From: Dastarcus helophoroides
Taxonomy: Eukaryota; Arthropoda; Insecta; Coleoptera; Bothrideridae
NCBI GenBank assembly: GCA_028583605.1
Contig: CM053327.1
Coordinates: 38,163,626-38,227,625, forward strand
Reading direction: 5' to 3'
Length of the DNA: 64,000 bases
Part shown: piece after piece, positions 48,720 to 59,630 of the stretch
How positions within the stretch are numbered: the stretch's first letter is position 1
Layout: each line of letters starts with the position of its first letter
Program-made: the position numbers and the translations under genes
Notes under the pieces: model-generated
Told to the model about the DNA's origin: nothing
The model's database searches: none
Seen by the model: the letters and a program-made list of their open reading frames with translations, nothing else

Positions 48720-51700
48720 ATCCAAAAAGAAACAAGAAACCAAAATAGTAAAAATCGGAAACCTAAAAACACACAAAAACCGAAAAAAAGCCTGAAACAA
48801 AAAAAAAATCAGAAAACCATTGTTTAAAATGCAAAATCAAAAAACTAAAACCAAAAAACACAAAGTTTAAGATCAATGATCAAAAGCCTAAAACAGGAAA
48901 ACTAAGACCAAAAAAACCAAAACCACCAAAAAAGCAAAACCACCAAAAACCAAAACCACAAAGTTCAAAATCGATGATCAAAAGCCCAAAACAGAAAAAC
49001 TAAGACCAAAAAAACCAAAACCACCAAAAAAGCAAAACCACCAAAAAACGAAATCAAAACCTAAACAAAACACAAAAATTCAAAACTATTACCAAAAACC
49101 AACAATCGAAAAATCAAAACAAAAAACCAAAACCCCAAAACAAAAATCAAAGAAACTAAGAAAACCAAGGAAGCAAAACCAAAAAACCTAAAATTAAAAA
49201 CTTATTAACCAAAAATCTAAAACCACAAACGAAAAATCAAAAACTAAAAAATCCGAAAACCAAAAAACGGAAAACCAAAACGAAAAAACCAAAGCCAAAA
49301 AACCAAAGTCAAAAAAAGAGAACCCAAAAAATCAAAATCAAAAGTAAAGAGTCAAAACCAAAAACTCACAACCACGAACAATAACCAAAAACCAAAATTC
49401 AAACCCAAAATTAAAAGATTAAAAACCAAAAATCTAAAACTACAAACGAAAAACCAAAAACAGAAAACCAAACCCAAAAACTCAAAACCACAACCAAAAA
49501 ACTAAATTCAAAACCAAAGGAACCAAAACTAAAAATAAAAAGCAAAAATGCGAAAACCAAAAAACCGAAAACCAAAACCGAAAAATCCTAGCCCAAAAAC
49601 CAAAGTCAAAAAAAAAGAAACCAAAAAATCAAAACCAAAAATAAACAGTCCAAACCAAAAACTCAAAACCATAAACAAAAACCACAAACCATATTCAAAA
49701 CCAAAAAAAACGAAAACTAAATAACCAAAAACCAAAAAAACTAAAATTAAAAGATCAAAAACCAAATATCTAAAACCACAACGGAAAATCAAAAACCAAA
49801 AATCCGAAAACCAAAAAACGGAAAACCAAAACCGAAAGATCAAAGCCAAAAAACCAAAGTCAAAAAAAAAAGAAACCAAGAAATCAAAATCAAAAATAAG
49901 GGGCCAAAACCAAAAACTCACAACCACAAACAATAACCAAAAACCAAAAAAACCAAAACCAAAACTAAATAACCAAAAAATTCAAACCCAAAAATCTAAA
50001 ACTACAAACGAAAAACCAAAAACTGGAAACCAAAACCAAAAACTTAAAACCACAACCACAAACCAAATTTAAAACCAAAGGAACCAAAACCATAAGTAAA
50101 AAACTAAAAACCAAAAAATCAAAGCCCAAAAAGACACCAAAAAAATAAAAATTAAAAATATATAGCCAAAACCAAAAGCTCAAAATCACAAACAATAACC
50201 AAAACCCTAATTCAGAACCAAAAAAAAAACCAAAGGCAAAACCAAAAAACTAAAAACCAAAATCAAAAACTCAAGACCGAAAGCAAAAACCAAAATAAAA
50301 AATTCAAAACCATCAAAACCAAACAAAATAAAACCAAAACCAAAACTAAAAACCAAAATTAAAACTCAAAGCTCACAAACCAAAGTCAAAAAAAGAAACC
50401 AAAAAAATCAAAATCAAAAATGAACAGCCAAAACCAAAAGCTCAAAACCATAAACAATAACCAAAAACCAAATTCAAAAATCAAAAAAACCAAAACCAAA
50501 ACTAAATAACCAAAAACCAAAATTAAAAACCAAAAAAACTAAAATTAAAAGATCAAAAACCAAAAATCTAAAATAACAACGAAAAACGAAAAACCAAAAA
50601 CCGAAAACCAAAACCAAAACCAAAAACTCAAAACCACAACCAAAATCTAACTTCAAAACCAAAACAAAAAAACCAAAAGACAAAACTAAAAAACTAAAAA
50701 CCAAAATCAAAAACCCAAAATCAAAAGCAAATAAAACCAAAACCAAAATTAAAAAAACTAAAAACCATAATCAAAAATTCAAAACCAAAAGCAAAAACCA
50801 AAAAGGAAAAATCAAAACCAAAAAACCAAAGTCATAAATAACGAAACCAAAAAAACCAAAATCAAAAAATAAACAACCAAAACCAAATAACCAAAGCCAA
50901 AAACTCAAAACCACAAACAAACAGCAAAAATCTCAAATCAAAACCGAACCCAAACTAAAACCAAAATTAAGACCAAAACCAAAAACCAAAACCAAAAACT
51001 AAAACAAAAAATAAAAATCCAAAAACCAAAAATCAAAACCGAATACTCGAAACCACAAACAAAAAACCAAAGGAACCAAAACCAAAACTAAAAAATTAAA
51101 AACTAAAAATTCGAAAACCAAAAAACCGAAAACCAAAACCGAAAAATCAAAGCCCAAAAACCAAAGGCAAAAAAAAGAAACCAAAAAAATCAAAACTAAA
51201 AATAAACAGCCAAAACCAAAAACCACAAACAATAACCAAAAACCAAATTAAAAAAAACCAAAAAACCAAAATTCAAAACCAAAAAAACTAATATTAAAAG
51301 ACCAAAAATTTAAAATAACAAACGAAAAACCAAAAACTGAAAACCAAAACCAAAAACTCAAAACCACAACCAAAAGCCAAATTTAAAATAAAAAAAAACC
51401 AAAAGGCAAAACTAAAAACTAAAAACCAAAATCAAAAACCCAAAACCAAAAGCTAAATCCAAAATGAAGAACTCAAAACCATCAAAACCAAACAAAATAA
51501 AACCAAAACCAAAACTAAAAATCAAAAACCCAAAACCAAAAGCAAAAACCAAAATGAAGAACTCAAAACCATCAAAACCAAACAAAATAAAACCAAAACA
51601 AAAAAAACTAAAATCCAAAATCAAAAACCCAAAACCAAAAGCAAAAACCAAAATGAAAAACTCAAAACTATCAAAACCAAACAAAATAAAACCAAAACCA

Positions 51701-52165
51701 AAACTAAAAAAACAAAAAACCAAAATCAAAATCCAAAACGAAAAATCAAAACCAAAAAACCAAAGTCATAAATAACGAAACCCAAGCTAAAACCAAAATT
51801 AAAACCAAAACCAAAAACCAAAACCAAAAACTAAAACCAAAAATAAAAATCCAAAAACCAAAACCAAAACCAAAAACCAAAACCAAAAATCAAAAACCAA
51901 AACCAATAACAAAAACCAAAAACCAAAAACTAAAACAAAAAATAAAAATTCAAAAACCAAAAATCAAAACCAAAACCGAAACCAAAACATCGCAGCTGAA
52001 GAAACGAACCAAAACATCAAAACAAAATATAAAATTAATACCAAAAAAACCAAAACAAAAATTAAAAACAACCAAAAACCCAAAAATTGAATTTAAAAAA
52101 AATCAAAATTAAAAAACGTAAACCAAAAATTGAAAACCAAAACACCAAAAACTAGATAACAAAAA
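48720..52165. repeat. (AACCAAA)-type satellite, block 2
   Basis: Same words as block 1 (CCAAAAACCAAAA, AACCACAAAC, CAAAACCATCAAAACCAAAC) on the same strand. A local duplication of about 93 bp lies at 51465-51690 (ATGAAGAACTCAAAACCATC, three times). It ends inside the 3' part of the receptor at 52166. No gene is called. Confidence 0.9.
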
Positions 52166-53968
52166 TTAAAGACAAAAAAGCAAATCCAAAACCTCTAAAT
52201 TCAAAACATCAAAACCAAAAAAAAAGAACGAAAAAGAATAACCAAAATCCAAGGTTAAAAACCCAAATCCAATATGCAATAAAAGTTGTAACATGAATTT
52301 ATTTAAAATTACCTCGCATACAAAAACAAATATTGATAAGCCACAACCAACAGAGAAAATCAAAAAACAAATCTCCAAATCCCATAGACCCAAATTACGC
52401 AAAAACGTGACGGAAATGTCGTCCTCCAACTTCCAACGTTCGTCCAAATGATCCCGCTTCCATTTATTCACTAAACCGGCGTCCGCAAATCTGATCAACA
52501 ACCGATCGAATCGCTCCTTGAAAGCAAAATTCTTAGTCATCAGCAGCGACATGGGTAAGAGCGTCGGATTGGAGAGGTAGTGCAACATGGGGCGCGATGA
52601 TTCGTCTAAAAAATTCTTCATATTGTAGACGGCGAACAGCCTGGGGGCCGTCACAGCCGAAGTCCTGTTGAAGGCGACGTTTTGGAAACATTTGGTGAGG
52701 TTGCGGCAGCTGCGCCAGGTTTTTAGGAAGTTACTGTCGCGGAGGTAGAACGCCTTAGCTGAAGACGTCAGGTATTTGTCGAGGTTGCTTTGGAGTAGTT
52801 CGTCTAGTGTTTGAACGGGGGCGTAGTAGGTAGGTTTTGCGAGGTTACTCGTCAATCTGGAGTCGTGAATTATGGCGATTTGCATCCAAAAGAGTATGAA
52901 CGTCAGGAATAAGATTCTCAAGTGGTTGGTTTTTGGGGTTTTTACGGGCACGCTGAGTATAAGGGATGCGTTTCGGTGTAACACATTGTACAAGCTTACG
53001 TAGTGCTTGTCGGTGGTGTTGAAGAACCAGAGGAGTAGTGATGAGGAAATCCAGATCGTAATGAAGGCTAGGCAAGTGCTGAGGTTGGGTAGGAGATAGG
53101 ATGGTTTCCGTTGGCTGTTTGGCACGCACCAGATGTATTTTTCCATGTAGTATACGAAGCTAACATCCAGGTTTATTAATCTTTCGAAGGCCAACGTGCA
53201 CCCCCCAATTGCGACGTCAGCTGTTCCTTTCATTAAATGTTGAACTAAACCGGATGAAGAACCGTTTTCGAGTATTCTACCCCAATCTTGTAACCCGATG
53301 GCGCTGAAGGAGAAACTCAAATTTAACTTCTGACCGATGGTTCTTATGATGTCGACTTCGATTCCGGCGAAGCCCGAGGGTGTTCTCAATGTATATGGGG
53401 GGTTAATAAGTAGTTTAACCCTGAGTTCTCTATGTTTATTGTTCTTAACATTTATTCCAAGAATGCTAGCGAAATATTCATGTTTTGGAGCGTTATTCAT
53501 CGAAATTATAGCCCAGTTACTCCCCTCTAAATCAATACTGAAATCTCCCAAATTTAAGGCGGGGCAATTATTAAAAATTATGAAATTTAAGCTTCTGAAT
53601 AGGTAGCGAATTTTTTGTATCATTCTGCTTATTGTTAGCCACATCTCTGCACTTGAGATATCAAGTAGAATATTTTTTGGTAGCAGAAGTTTAGATTCGT
53701 CTTCAGTAATAAACAGCGTTTTTGCTTCCGAATGCTTGACACTCCAATGATGACCCATTAGGAATTTTGTTAATATGTCCAAGTAATCTTCAGCGAACTC
53801 AAAACTATTTACGTCTCTTATTATATCAATTGGAAATTCGAGCGCCAAAATTCTCAGCGTTGTAGATATGGCGAAATCGAAATCACTCGTATTAATGTGA
53901 TTCGTGTGTATTTTACAGGAACACTTTGATACGCCGCAAAAAAGTACGAAGCTTTTTAAATACATCAT
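52166..53968 (-). CDS. divergent ionotropic receptor (set B), intact, with satellite-derived C-terminus
   Basis: Single exon, 600 residues from ATG 53968 (MMYLKSFVLFCGVSKCSC, short signal peptide). Amino-terminal domain to about residue 180; S1 (FAGIEVDIIRTIGQKLNLS, DWGRILENGSSSG, ADVAIGGC, TLAFER with the S1 arginine); TM1 about 295-316 (STCLAFITIWISSSLLLWFF); pore; TM2 (LRILFLTFILFWMQIAIIHD); S2 (CRNLTKCFQNVAFNRTSAV, LVNKWKRD); TM3 (CFLIFSVGCGLSIFVFVCEV). The normal end would be near NKFM (52292). The frame instead runs 41 residues further (IGFGFLTLDFGYSFSFFFFG) in bases belonging to the CCAAAA satellite, as if the old stop was lost. The paralogue is 16815-18602. Head-to-head with Vwa8, 592 bp apart. 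Confidence 0.91.
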   Translation of the reverse strand: MMYLKSFVLFCGVSKCSCKIHTNHINTSDFDFAISTTLRILALEFPIDIIRDVNSFEFAEDYLDILTKFLMGHHWSVKHSEAKTLFITEDESKLLLPKNILLDISSAEMWLTISRMIQKIRYLFRSLNFIIFNNCPALNLGDFSIDLEGSNWAIISMNNAPKHEYFASILGINVKNNKHRELRVKLLINPPYTLRTPSGFAGIEVDIIRTIGQKLNLSFSFSAIGLQDWGRILENGSSSGLVQHLMKGTADVAIGGCTLAFERLINLDVSFVYYMEKYIWCVPNSQRKPSYLLPNLSTCLAFITIWISSSLLLWFFNTTDKHYVSLYNVLHRNASLILSVPVKTPKTNHLRILFLTFILFWMQIAIIHDSRLTSNLAKPTYYAPVQTLDELLQSNLDKYLTSSAKAFYLRDSNFLKTWRSCRNLTKCFQNVAFNRTSAVTAPRLFAVYNMKNFLDESSRPMLHYLSNPTLLPMSLLMTKNFAFKERFDRLLIRFADAGLVNKWKRDHLDERWKLEDDISVTFLRNLGLWDLEICFLIFSVGCGLSIFVFVCEVILNKFMLQLLLHIGFGFLTLDFGYSFSFFFFGFDVLNLEVLDLLFCL

Positions 53969-54560
53969 GACCAACTACGATCGCAATTTACCCAAGCAAC
54001 TCGCTTATAATTATATTAATATTTGTCAAACGGTTCCCAACATCATAATTTTTTCAACGCTCGTGACTCGTGACGAAGGATAATTTACAACTGACATAGC
54101 ATATAAACCACCAACTACTGTGAACAACGAATATCGCAATGAAACAATCACGCACATGGTATTGGTCAAATTTGATAGTTTTGGGAAAATCCACATTTTT
54201 AATTATTTCAGAAAAAGGAGGCGTCTGATCTCGGTCACCAATTATTTTTTCTTTACATACCGTGCGAGGTCAGCGATGAATATAATACTCGATTCCCATC
54301 GATTCGCAAATTTAAAATTTCTTCATAAATGGAATAAAAAACAATAAAAACCGATGTTTGTTCTGTTCTGCGGTAAAACATCGTGGATTTGATGGTGACG
54401 CCACTGAATTCAACCTTCGATCTTTGGACTCCAGTAGGTCAAACAAATCGCTTGTAATAGTTCCACTGCCCTCGATCTCGTGGAGGTTATTTCAAACCTA
54501 TCTTTTATTTGAAAATCGTCACGTCTCTTTTTGTGTTTTATGCAGTACCTGTGATAGAAA
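53969..54560. other. divergent promoter region between receptor and Vwa8
   Basis: Must contain the 5' ends of both genes. No TATA or initiator that I would place with confidence; small frames at 54120 and 54358 lack family features. Confidence 0.4.
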
Positions 54561-57002
54561 ATGTACATAAACCCGGTGGCGAGACGTATACAAGTCCTAA
54601 CGCGAATCTTAACCAGCAATAAAGTCATTCCTAACAATATACGAGCGTACATTTCAACTAATGCAGTGTCCATAGCCAACGTTTGCAAAGAAATAGAAGA
54701 GGCGAAACATCCCGACTACGTCCCTAGAAAATACTGTAAGTACTAATTGTGGTCAGTGCACAAACCATTAACAATAGTGTTAGTGGTTTGTCGGTCAGTG
54801 AACAGTGGTAGACCCAGTATCAGACCCCAGCAGTTAACCTCGAAGATTTTTAAACGACCGAAAATATGAACCACAGATTTCGAAGACGCCAGCCAAACAA
54901 CACTACACCACTTACTATGGATAATGCAGAAGGACGTGCTCGGTCAAGATATGTTCCTCATTGGACCTCCGGGCCCCCGGAAGCGAACTATTGCGATGCA
55001 GTATTTAGAACTGACAAACAGGGAGCACGAGTACGTGGCGCTGAGCAGAGACACCACCGAATCCGACTTGAAAACAGAGAAGGGAAATCGTCGACGGCAG
55101 CGCGGTTTATTTTGATCAAGTAAGCCCTCTGATATTCACATAGTTGAACGGCAATCCGTTAACATAACCTATAATTGGTACTAATTTTTCACAATATTTT
55201 ATTTACGTCTGATGCGTTGAGGTATATAATGTAAGAAGTGTTTTAAATATATGGTTTGAGGCCGTTAAAATCCATAAAAGACGGTATTGTCCTTATATTG
55301 GAAACAATTAAAAACTTCAAACAATTTTTTTGGTGCAATGGATGGTCCTTGGTTATCTTCAAAATTAAATTACAAATCTTCTTCCTTAAAAGCAAGAACG
55401 ATTAAAAAACACAACAAAGGTTGCTCTAACGCGTTTCGATAGCCAAGCTAGCATCTTCAAAGATATACTGCGAAGATTTGTATTTCAGCTTCAAACAGAA
55501 GCAGAATTGGAAATATTTTGTGTAATTATGAAACATAACAAGGTACGAATTTATTGTCGTTGTAAAATAAAAGTGCGTCATGATTGAATTCGATCAAATA
55601 AGCTTCCCTGGGCGAATTCTCCCTTTCTTTACTTTACAATTTTCAAATACGCAACATAACCTTAATCTTCTTCTTCTTCTTCTTTGTTAATGACCTTTAT
55701 CCCTTGGAGCCAAGTGGCCAGCACGTTTTGGGTTGAAGGCATATATGTAATACTTCTATATGGCCAGTTCTTCGTTTCTTATGGGAAAGACTTCGCTTTC
55801 TCGCTGACTTTCACACGCATTAATGAGTCGCAAAGCGCAGGTGTTACAAATCATCTCTGCATGGCCAAAGTCAGTTGTGTACGGCCAAACATAAACACCC
55901 GTTTAACCCGCGCATAGCGATTGGTTCATTTCATTCATTCATGAGCAATACTCACCATTTATCCATATTCCATCTTTATCGGATTTGGTCTGAACAAACT
56001 CGCGAAGAGAATAGGGAGCTGGCCATATAGAAGTATTACATATATGGTTGAAGGCAAGATACCCTATAAAGGGCGCCTGGGTGGTACCAATATCCTTTTC
56101 AATATAAACATTCTAGACATAAATAAAAATTATTTAATTATTGAGACTACTTATATCAAATATATGATACAATTTCGAATATTATTAAAATAGGATTTCA
56201 CATAAGTACACGTAACACATACCAGGCATAACTTAAAAACGTATTCATATAACACTATCCGTGTCAAATATTTAATAAAAGTTCAAAGATGGTTAAGATA
56301 TTGTAGGATTTCACACAGATACACACATTTGCGGCCGGCTAAACCGGAACACAAATCCCAAGCTCTATTTTTACAATTTTTATGAGTAATTTATTTTGAA
56401 TAATTTTCTCGAATAACTAGACCATTCCGCTGATTGATTAAACGAATACATTATTAATCGACTAAAATTACCTATGTAACACAGAGTACTAAAGTAGTAC
56501 TCTGTGTACGTAACGTCACGTATAACGCCAGATGAATCGTTTTAGAAGGTTCTATGGTTTTAGAGCGCGGTCAAGGCGGCCGTGGAGGGTAGAATCTTGG
56601 TTTTGGAAGGGATAGAAAAAGCCGAGAGGAACGTGTTGCCGGTTTTGAATAATTTGCTGGAAAACAGGGAAATGAATTTGGAAGACGGTCGTTTGCTTAT
56701 CCCGGCAGCAAGATACGATAAATTGCTCGAGGTATGACGCGGATTTTTCGTCTTTGAACGGTTTATGATGACGTTGTTTGAGGTAGACGTATACTAAGGA
56801 GGAGTTGGATCGTTGGAAATTAGTGAGAGTCGATGAGAAATTTAGGGTTATCGCTTTGGGCCTTCCGGTTCCTCGGTAAGATATTATGTGTCATTTTAGG
56901 TTCTAATAATTATAATGGAACTGTAGGTATCGAGGAAACCCTTTGGATCCCCCACTAAGGTCAAGATTTCAAGCCAGAGATGTATACAGCAGTTCATATC
57001 AG
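54561..57002 (+). CDS. Vwa8: von Willebrand factor A domain-containing protein 8, first five exons (gene continues beyond)
   Basis: Mitochondrial AAA+ ATPase with MIDAS-type VWA domain. Exons: 54561-54735 (presequence rich in Arg, then HPDYVPRKY), 54877-55119 (WIMQKDVLGQDMFLIGPPGP with a Walker A-like loop, then AMQYLELTNREHEYVALSRD), 56564-56731 (LEGIEKAERNVLPVLNNLLE, Walker B region), 56787-56875 (FRVIALGLPVPR) and 56927-57002 (GNPLDPPLRSRFQARDV). Introns are GT..AG and phases fit (1, 0, 0, 2). Exon 2 has one extra base at about 55080, where DLKTE should continue REIVDGSAVYFDQ; in such a conserved single-copy gene this is most likely an assembly error. Later exons, including the VWA domain, are not found here; the next intron would be at least 7 kb. 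Confidence 0.93.
55345..55490. mobile_element. foldback MITE, partial copy, in Vwa8 intron 2
   Basis: Matches the copy at 32870-33022 in the first arm (AAATTACAAATCTTCTTCC), in the centre (GTTGCTCTAACGCGTTTCGA) and in the final GAAGATTTGTATTTCAG. It has lost most of the second arm. Confidence 0.6.
55741..56045. mobile_element. Mutator-like MITE (305 bp) in Vwa8 intron 2
   Basis: A perfect 27-bp terminal inverted repeat, beginning ATATATGTAATACTTCTATA at 55741-55767, is matched inverted at 56019-56045. A perfect 10-bp direct repeat GGTTGAAGGC abuts both ends (55731-55740 and 56046-56055). Target duplications of 9-11 bp are the mark of Mutator-like elements. There is no transposase; the small frame inside is not a gene. 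The exact flanks suggest a young insertion. Confidence 0.8.
56479..56507. repeat. perfect 13-bp hairpin
   Basis: ACACAGAGTACTA and its exact complement TAGTACTCTGTGT are separated by three bases, in Vwa8 intron 2, 57 bases before exon 3. Confidence 0.75.
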
Positions 57003-57664
57003 GTAGGTAACTTTGTTTCCAAAAATTTGAACCTTCTTCATCCGTTTTTGTAACAAAATCATACTTAATATTTATTTAGTTATCGCGAAATTTTTAATAT
57101 TTATTGTTATATTTATAGTCAATAATTCTAAGTTTAGTTTTCCATTTTAATCTCAATATTTAAAACTTTTTTAGCAAAATATAGTGTTTTTCCCAAAGGT
57201 GCAATTTGTCAAATTTCCATTATTTTGTTGAAATTTCAACATTTTTTCCGAAATTTCGACATTTTTTTCGAAATTTCGACATTTTTTACGAAATTTCGAA
57301 TTTTTTTTCGAACTTTCAAATTTAAACTCGAAGGTTTGAAAACAATATCGACGTTTTGTGAAAAAAGGAGAATCCTTTTAAAAAGTCGAGATTGCCAGAA
57401 AAATGCGAAATTATAAGAAAATTAAAACATTCCGGAAAAATCAATTTTTTTGCAATTAATTTCCAATTTTATTTTGAAAATTTCCACATTCTCTTAGACT
57501 TTCGTCCGTAATTAATGGGATTAATTCTTTAAAATTTTAATGATCGTACTTAACTATATTTTATTTTGTATAAAAAGCACACTTATGACATAAAATTATG
57601 AGAAGTTATTCCCATGTAAGAATTACAACAATCACTTTTACAGTAGCTGTCTTTATTTAAAATT
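57003..57664. other. start of Vwa8 intron 5
   Basis: AT-rich; 57220-57310 is a small run of TTTTTTCGAAATTTCGACAT words, the same filler seen in the hAT-like elements. Confidence 0.45.
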
Positions 57665-59630
57665 TGAAATCATGATTTACTGTCACATTTGTTCACTACT
57701 ACCGCCAGTCACATTGATTCTTAGGGAAGCTGGAAGTAAACATTTTTAATTCTCTAGAAGGCTTCACCTGCATTTTCTAAATCTTGGTCATATGAACTAC
57801 TCTCTGCATTTATATTTTTTCTTGTGACATCACAGCTACGTTTGTGTTGGAAGACCAGACCAAAATTATTTAATTCATTCTGTTAGAACTTGCTCCTGGT
57901 TTTTAACAACGTTGAGCATATGAACTACTGTCTGAATTTATATTCTGATGACATAGCCGCGTCTGATTATGGGAAATCTAGACGAAAATTGTTCAATTCT
58001 TTCTACTTGGAACATTCGCTTGGTTTTTTCCTGGTGTGGAACATATGAACTACTGTCTGTATTTATATTTATTACACTGCAGCCGCGTTTGTCTTTGGAA
58101 AGACTACACTAAAAACACTTAATTGTGTATGTTGAAGCTTTCACCTGTGTTTTCCTTACATCGGACGTATGAACTACTGTCTGCATTTATATTGTTTTTG
58201 CCACCGCACTCGCATTTGTTCTTAACAATATTAGATCAAAAAGTGCTTAATTTTGATCCTGAAGATGTCGTTCCATTTGTACATATCTTGGTCATATGAA
58301 CTACTGTCCATTTTTACGTTTTTATACACCCTCCTTTTTTGGAAAAACTATAAGGTAAAATTTTTGATAGTTGTGAGGCCTTCACCTAATTTTCCCTATT
58401 TTGGACATATGAACTACTGCCCATTTTTACGTTTTTATACACCCTCCTTTTTTGGAAAAACTATAAGATAAAATTTTTGATAGTTGTGACGCCTTCGCCT
58501 AGTTTTTCCCTATTTTGGACATATGAACTACTGCCTTATTTTTAGTCTTTACTCCACACTTACATCAATTTTTGTAGAGATAAGACGTAGGGGTCTCATT
58601 TTTTCTTTTGGAAGCGTTCGATTTTTTTTCTACATTTTGAACATGTGAACTACTGCTGTCATTTATTTTGTTTTCACCACCACACTGACATTATTTCTTC
58701 AGATTAGGTATAAAATTGTTTAGTTTATCTATTGAACAAGTTTTTAACTCGTTTTTGTAGGTTTTTAGCAAATGATCTACCGTCTATGTTAATTCTTCTG
58801 TAATTTGTACTGTCACACGCTCAATATATTTTTGTAGAGATACGACGTAGAAATGTCTCATTTTTCTCTCGGAAGTGTTCGATCCATTTTTCTTACATTT
58901 TGGACATGTGAACTACTGTCGACATGATTTTGTTTTCACCACCACGTTCGCGTTTATTTTTCAAATTAGGTGTATAATTGTCTAGTTTTTCTGCAGAGCA
59001 AAATTTTGGTTCGTTTTTCAAAGCCTTGAACATATGAACTACTGTCTATGTTGGTATTCCTTTCTTATGACATTAACACTTTTCGAAAAAAAATTAAACA
59101 ATTACCATATTCCTTTGCGCCTCTGATCCGCTTTTTGCAAATATGGGTCATATGAACTACTATTCGAATAACCCCACTATAATTTTTTTCTCTTAGGTTA
59201 AACATGAACAAAGGTCCATTTTTTTGGTCTGTAGCTTTAGCCCATTTTCCCCTAAGGTGGGGCATATGAACTACTCTCCAAATTTCTGTTTCTGACACTA
59301 GTCTTCATTCCTGAGACACATGAATTAAACAAGCCTAAAAATACATGCCTAGGGCGACTTTTATGAAAGGTGGGTCATATGAACTACTGACATTTTCGTT
59401 GTTTTATTATCACATTCACACCAAACATTTTGGACAGACCAAGCGTAAAACTTCTTACTATCTTCGCCACACCTTCTCTAGACGTTGAACATATGAACTA
59501 CTGTCCACACTTATTTTCCCGCAAAAATGAACTACAGTTGCTGCTTAACACGCTGCTACCGCACTCGCTCTTTTTCTTGGGGAGACTTGGCATAAAAATG
59601 TGTAATTGTCTTTTGGAGCTGGCGCACCGT
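57665..59630. repeat. 113-135-bp tandem array, about 16 units
   Basis: The core CATATGAACTACTGTC, or a close variant, occurs at about 57788, 57917, 58041, 58166, 58292, 58405, 58519, 58641, 58770, 58905, 59030, 59149, 59262, 59375 and 59488, with a weaker one at 57668. Each core is followed by a CCACC.CAC..TTTTTT.GGA.A block, then AAAAT..TTAATT.T and a GCCTTCACCT-like end. The last unit (59488-59630) contains the stop codon and last ~45 codons of the minus-strand gene at 59498-60451. Confidence 0.85.

Noticed and set aside
49529..51775. Phe/Gly-rich and Lys/Pro-rich frames in satellite block 2
   Set aside because: Same reason; the 103-residue Lys/Pro frame is just the local 93-bp duplication.
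54358..54570. 70-residue frame overlapping the Vwa8 start
   Set aside because: It ends inside Vwa8 exon 1 in another frame and has no recognisable domain.
55684..55917. 77-residue frame in the Vwa8 intron
   Set aside because: It lies across the target duplication and inverted repeat of the Mutator-type MITE and has no family features.
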